A stretch of DNA of 64,000 nucleotides, taken from RGIG4694 sp964501705 (GTDB lineage Bacteria; Bacillota; Clostridia; Oscillospirales; Ruminococcaceae). The notes below the pieces were generated by a model. The model was not told the DNA's origin and did not search any database. It worked only from the letters and a program-made list of their open reading frames with translations. A program made the position numbers and the translations under genes. Below are positions 61,320 to 64,000 of the stretch, in pieces (position 1 is the stretch's first letter; every line of letters begins with the position of its first letter). The stretch spans positions 1-64,000 of the forward strand of contig CAZCUQ010000001.1 in NCBI GenBank assembly GCA_964501705.1, read 5' to 3'.

Positions 61320-61440
61320 CTAAAAAACAGCAAATAAAAGCTTACTTAAAGCCAAAGCGAAAACGAAACAATAAAACGGACTTCAAATCATATTTGATAA
61401 ATAATTCTAAAATTTTTCATAAAAAATTATAATAAAAGGT

Positions 61441-61469
61441 TTGACAATAAGGAAAGAGTGTTGTATAAT
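61441..61469 (+). promoter_or_regulatory. Consensus sigma-A promoter of the epimerase gene
   Basis: TTGACA (61441-61446), a 17-base spacer and TATAAT (61464-61469); the leader is about 97 bases. Confidence 0.83.
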
Positions 61470-61572
61470 ATATATTGGATTGTTATACGTGTCGTCCGAA
61501 AGTTATGGGCGCTGTGATCAACAGATAGCTAATATACAGATATCATCAAAGCATTAACGGAGGAACTGCAAA

Positions 61573-62520
61573 ATGAGAAAAATACTTGTTACGGGCGCTT
61601 CGGGGCTTATAGGCAAGGCAGTCTGCGAGTCTCTTGCAGCGCATGATACCAAAGTTATAGGAACAGACGGTTATCAATGCGACCTGCAGCATGAAAATTT
61701 TAAATTTGTCAGGGCGGAAATAACCAACAGCGTGGAAATGTCCCGCTTGATAACTAAGGAAAAACCCGATGGTCTCGTTCACCTCGCTTGTACGGTGGAT
61801 AACGATTTTCCCGACGTCCTTACCCCCGAAGAGGAAAGATCCAGCGCCGCCGTGGATAAATATCTGTTCAGAGAAGCCGTATTGGAAAATTTTAAGGATA
61901 TTATCCTTATGAGTACTCACCAGGTGTATGCTCCCCAGAAATCCAGAGAGCCTATCCGCGAAATAAGCGATGAAAGACCGAACACCGTGTACGGTAAAAT
62001 AAAATACGACTCCGAAAAGGCTCTCAAGGCAGCTGTAAAAAAAGGCGCGACAATAGGCGTTATTATGAGATGCTGCCCCGTTTATACAAAGGAATTCACC
62101 GATAACTTAAAAAGCAAGATATACGATGAAAAAGAAGGCTGTGCGTTCGTTTTCGGCTACGGCGATTACGGATACTCCTTTACCTGCGTTTACAATATCG
62201 CCGATTTCGTTGTCGGTATTCTCTGCGGAAAAAACAGCATAAATTATGAGGGAGTGTATAATGTCTGCGACAGTAAGCCGATTCTCGCAAAGGAAATAGT
62301 CGATTATTTACGAGAAGCACATAAGATCGGAGCCGTTGTTCAGAGAAACTATACAACGGGTAATGTTAAATCCGTTTTCGGCGGAGTCATAGGCTCTAAA
62401 GTACCCAAAACAAATTACAGATACAATGATATGAGTATCGCCTGCAGCAATGTTTCTTACGATAATACAAAGGCGCAGAGAATTTCCACTTTCCGCTGGA
62501 AGCTGTCAAATACCAAATAA
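61573..62520 (+). CDS. NAD-dependent epimerase/dehydratase (extended SDR)
   Basis: The 315-residue protein has the nucleotide-binding motif VTGASGLIGKAV at residues 5-16, a Ser/Thr-rich strand STHQVYAP that places the catalytic Ser/Thr, and the YxxxK motif in VYGKIKYDS. This matches extended short-chain dehydrogenases that modify sugar nucleotides or related compounds. The C-terminal part (PKTNYRYNDMS) is not assigned to a known substrate. GGAGG precedes the ATG. It is monocistronic. Confidence 0.86.
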   Translation: MRKILVTGASGLIGKAVCESLAAHDTKVIGTDGYQCDLQHENFKFVRAEITNSVEMSRLITKEKPDGLVHLACTVDNDFPDVLTPEEERSSAAVDKYLFREAVLENFKDIILMSTHQVYAPQKSREPIREISDERPNTVYGKIKYDSEKALKAAVKKGATIGVIMRCCPVYTKEFTDNLKSKIYDEKEGCAFVFGYGDYGYSFTCVYNIADFVVGILCGKNSINYEGVYNVCDSKPILAKEIVDYLREAHKIGAVVQRNYTTGNVKSVFGGVIGSKVPKTNYRYNDMSIACSNVSYDNTKAQRISTFRWKLSNTK

Positions 62521-62555
62521 AACAGAAGATCGGATTAAAAAATAAAAATCAATCG

Positions 62556-62602
62556 AAAATAACCGGCATCGGGCAGCTTATTTGCCCGATGTCGGTTATT
62601 TT
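62556..62602. terminator. Bidirectional terminator between the epimerase and tetR genes
   Basis: AAAATAACCGGCATCGGGCA pairs with a mirrored arm that starts TGCCCGATGTCGG (one mismatch, loop of about 7 bases). Confidence 0.88.
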
Positions 62603-63140
62603 AAACTATTCTGAGACAAATGTCCGCCATCTCTTCGGGCGTCTCGGCAAATCCCCCGGAAGTCCAGCTCAGAGTTATGCCGAGAAGCGCACCCTCCCTC
62701 GCGGCAAGAGAATACCTCCCTCCGCTCTTTGCCGCCGCGGAATAATCCGATAAATCAAAGAGAGATTTCAGTATCGCCGAAAGCGATAACCCCGAATTTA
62801 CTATGAGATTCAAAATGTGACTGTTTTCCTTGATCTTCGAGAAATAATCGATAAACCACTGTCTTGGGTCTTTTTCAAAGGCTTCGTCCCTGACTTCTTT
62901 CCCGATATCCTTTCCTATTTCCTCGCAGATATTTTTTACCACATCGTCCTTGGTCTTATAATTGCGGTAAAATGACATTCTCGATACTCCCGACCGAAGC
63001 ACAAGCTCGGTTATCGTGATCTTGTCATAAGGCTTCACTTCCATAAGATAAAGCAGAGCCGAACGTATACATTCTTTTGTAATGCGATTTGATTCCTCGT
63101 TGGAAACGCGCAAAATATCTTTTTTGGCAAGTTCCGACAT
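62601..63140 (-). CDS. TetR/AcrR-family transcription regulator
   Basis: The 179-residue protein has an N-terminal TetR helix-turn-helix domain (about 20-70: ITITELVLRSGVSRMSFYRNYKTKDD) and a helical ligand-binding domain. TTGXXSFYRNF-like wording is replaced by SGVSRMSFYRNYKTK, as in the TetR_C_14/DhaS-like group. AAGAGGTG precedes the ATG. It faces the CmpB-type gene across a region with several palindromes and probably controls it and itself; the inducer is unknown. Confidence 0.9.
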   Translation of the reverse strand: MSELAKKDILRVSNEESNRITKECIRSALLYLMEVKPYDKITITELVLRSGVSRMSFYRNYKTKDDVVKNICEEIGKDIGKEVRDEAFEKDPRQWFIDYFSKIKENSHILNLIVNSGLSLSAILKSLFDLSDYSAAAKSGGRYSLAAREGALLGITLSWTSGGFAETPEEMADICLRIV

Positions 63141-63159
63141 GATTTACACCTCTTTTTGT

Positions 63160-63181
63160 GTTAATATGTTATAATATTAAC
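63160..63181. promoter_or_regulatory. Palindrome in the tetR leader
   Basis: GTTAATAT and ATATTAAC are separated by GTTATA. The dyad lies 20 bases before the tetR start, near a possible -10 element, and is a candidate operator for autoregulation. Confidence 0.5.
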
Positions 63182-63210
63182 GAAAATTTTGTGAAAATAG
63201 GCAGAAACTA

Positions 63211-63239
63211 TTGAAAAATCCGAAAAAATATGATATCAT
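63211..63239 (+). promoter_or_regulatory. Sigma-A promoter of the CmpB-type gene
   Basis: TTGAAA (63211-63216), a 17-base spacer and TATCAT (63234-63239). Confidence 0.62.
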
Positions 63240-63245
63240 ATAAAT

Positions 63246-63282
63246 GATGTTACAAGTGTAACACCTCTGCTTTTGTAACATC
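63246..63282. promoter_or_regulatory. Nested dyads downstream of the CmpB-type promoter, candidate TetR operator
   Basis: TGTTAC and GTAACA with a 4-base centre form one dyad (63248-63263). GATGTTACAA (63246-63255) also pairs with TTGTAACATC (63273-63282). Three TGTTAC half-sites lie just after the -10 element, a repressing position. Confidence 0.6.
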
Positions 63283-63311
63283 AATAACAAAAAAGAAAGG
63301 CAGGAATAAGT

Positions 63312-63947
63312 TTGAAAATGAGAAATTTTGATCTGTATTCGCTCGTTATAATGGCGGCGGTAATATCTTTTCTGGGATTTGTTACGGAAAACCTCTGGCT
63401 TTCCGTGAGAAAAGGCTACATAGACAACAGGAATATGAATTTCCCGTTTCTTGCGGGATACGGCGTTCTTGTCGTGGAAATATATCTGCTTATAGGAAGT
63501 CCCTCGCTGATGATAAACGACAATAAGTTCGGTCTTACTCCGAGAGGCTGCTATATCGTGTATTTCATGGCAGCGGCGGTGCTTGTGAGCATCGGAGAGA
63601 TAATCCTCGGCACTGCGGTCGAAAAGCTGTTCGGCTTTGAATACTGGAACTACGAGAAAATTCCCATGCATATAACAAAGTACACATCTGTCCCCACAAG
63701 TTTCGGATTCGCTTTTATCATCACGTTCTTCACCGACAAATGCTTTATGCCGATAATGGACAGGATAAACAGTATCGATTGCGAAAGCGCCCGTACCGCG
63801 GCATGGGTGCTGGGTATCGTAATGGCGGGGGATTTCATTGTCTCCTTCGGGAAAATGTACCGAACGGGAAAATTAAACGAAATCTGGCGGATAGAAGTTC
63901 CCGCGCTGTATGACGCGTCTCATAAGATAAAAAGAAATAAAGGGTAA
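63312..63947 (+). CDS. CmpB-type (ABC transporter type IV, DUF1113) membrane protein
   Basis: The 211-residue protein has about five transmembrane helices (near 8-28, 45-65, 80-105, 125-150 and 160-180) and matches the putative ABC-transporter type IV/CmpB family through SFLGFVTENLWLSVRKGY, PFLAGYGVLV and the GFEYWNYEKIP segment. Family members are poorly characterised. TTG 63312 or ATG 63318 may start translation; AGGAATAAG precedes both. It is divergent from tetR with a dyad-rich promoter region, so it is probably the regulator's target. Confidence 0.78.
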   Translation: MKMRNFDLYSLVIMAAVISFLGFVTENLWLSVRKGYIDNRNMNFPFLAGYGVLVVEIYLLIGSPSLMINDNKFGLTPRGCYIVYFMAAAVLVSIGEIILGTAVEKLFGFEYWNYEKIPMHITKYTSVPTSFGFAFIITFFTDKCFMPIMDRINSIDCESARTAAWVLGIVMAGDFIVSFGKMYRTGKLNEIWRIEVPALYDASHKIKRNKG

Positions 63948-63953
63948 AAAGCA

Positions 63954-63988
63954 GGGGAAGAGAGCATACTCTTTTCCCCCCTTTTTTT
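63954..63988 (+). terminator. Terminator of the CmpB-type gene
   Basis: GGGGAAGAGAG pairs with CTCTTTTCCCC, followed by CC and a T run at the window end. Confidence 0.82.
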
Positions 63989-64000
63989 GCATCATTTTTT

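Larger units (their letters stand above)
61183..61572. other. Intergenic region between the ABC exporter and the epimerase gene
   Basis: It contains a repeat element (61211-61319) and the promoter at 61441-61469. Frames here have no good ribosome-binding site. Confidence 0.6.

Noticed and set aside
1..64000. CRISPR array, prophage, rRNA operon or replication origin
   Set aside because: No spaced direct repeats, phage structural or integrase genes, rRNA sequence or DnaA-box cluster were seen.

Overview
The window reads as a chromosomal contig from an anaerobic, endospore-forming Clostridia bacterium, most likely in the Oscillospirales. The evidence is a spoIVB, a spoIIP and a cwlD-type amidase, the class 1B pyrK/pyrD pair, a ferredoxin/[FeFe]-hydrogenase-like protein, a low-to-moderate GC content and frequent TTG starts. 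A 10-base N run shows that it is an assembled scaffold, so it may come from a metagenome bin. Nothing looks like a large plasmid, prophage or CRISPR locus; most genes are housekeeping genes in short operons. About twenty sigma-A promoters with 17-base spacers can be read.

Layout. 1-6655 (+): 3' part of carB, a membrane protein, pyrK, pyrD, a phosphohistidine-type phosphatase, ruvX and a methyltransferase. 6796-8496 (-): a cyclic-di-GMP phosphodiesterase-type GGDEF/EAL protein. 8831-12380 (+): rpiB, upp, glmS, ppa. 12421-17734 (-): a TSCPD protein, malic enzyme, a PHP phosphoesterase, an RluA pseudouridine synthase and lepA. 18057-23209 (+): a five-gene island (see below). 23248-27180 (-): a membrane protein, a hydrogenase-like Fe-S protein, a DivIVA-like coiled-coil protein and a 31-residue membrane micro-protein. 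27519-32134 (+): greA-lysS, rarA, cwlD. 32199-33470 (-): spoIVB. 33944-42358 (+): an EF-G paralogue, a surface protein, hisS (interrupted), an unknown gene, thrH, aspS and a polysaccharide deacetylase. 42346-46353 (-): mreB-mreC-mreD-spoIIP and a small membrane protein. 46825-57461: an NlpC/P60 hydrolase, citrate synthase (-), a MutS-like ATPase, a sodium symporter (-), pcrA, a GDSL lipoprotein and queH. 57503-57586 (-): tRNA-Leu(CAA). 57677-63947: a heterodimeric ABC exporter, a sugar-nucleotide-type epimerase, a TetR regulator (-) and a CmpB-type membrane protein.

The most unusual region is 17943-23241. It is one transcription unit, with a consensus promoter and a strong terminator, that encodes a zinc-ribbon/leucine-rich-repeat protein, a divergent Ser/Thr kinase with a C-terminal zinc ribbon, a TerY-like von Willebrand A protein, a PP2C phosphatase and a cytidine-deaminase-like protein. 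The kinase-vWA-PP2C trio matches the known TerY-P type of phospho-signalling triad. Its coupling to a deaminase-fold enzyme with an intact zinc site and to an LRR protein is the best candidate here for an undescribed system.

Other points worth a look are an apparent AUA start codon for mreC, the hisS interruption next to the N gap, a small palindromic repeat family present at 29.9 and 61.2 kb, a hydrogenase-like protein without the first H-cluster motif beside a DivIVA-like protein carrying four copies of a short C-terminal motif, and a dyad-rich intergenic region between a tetR gene and its membrane-protein neighbour.
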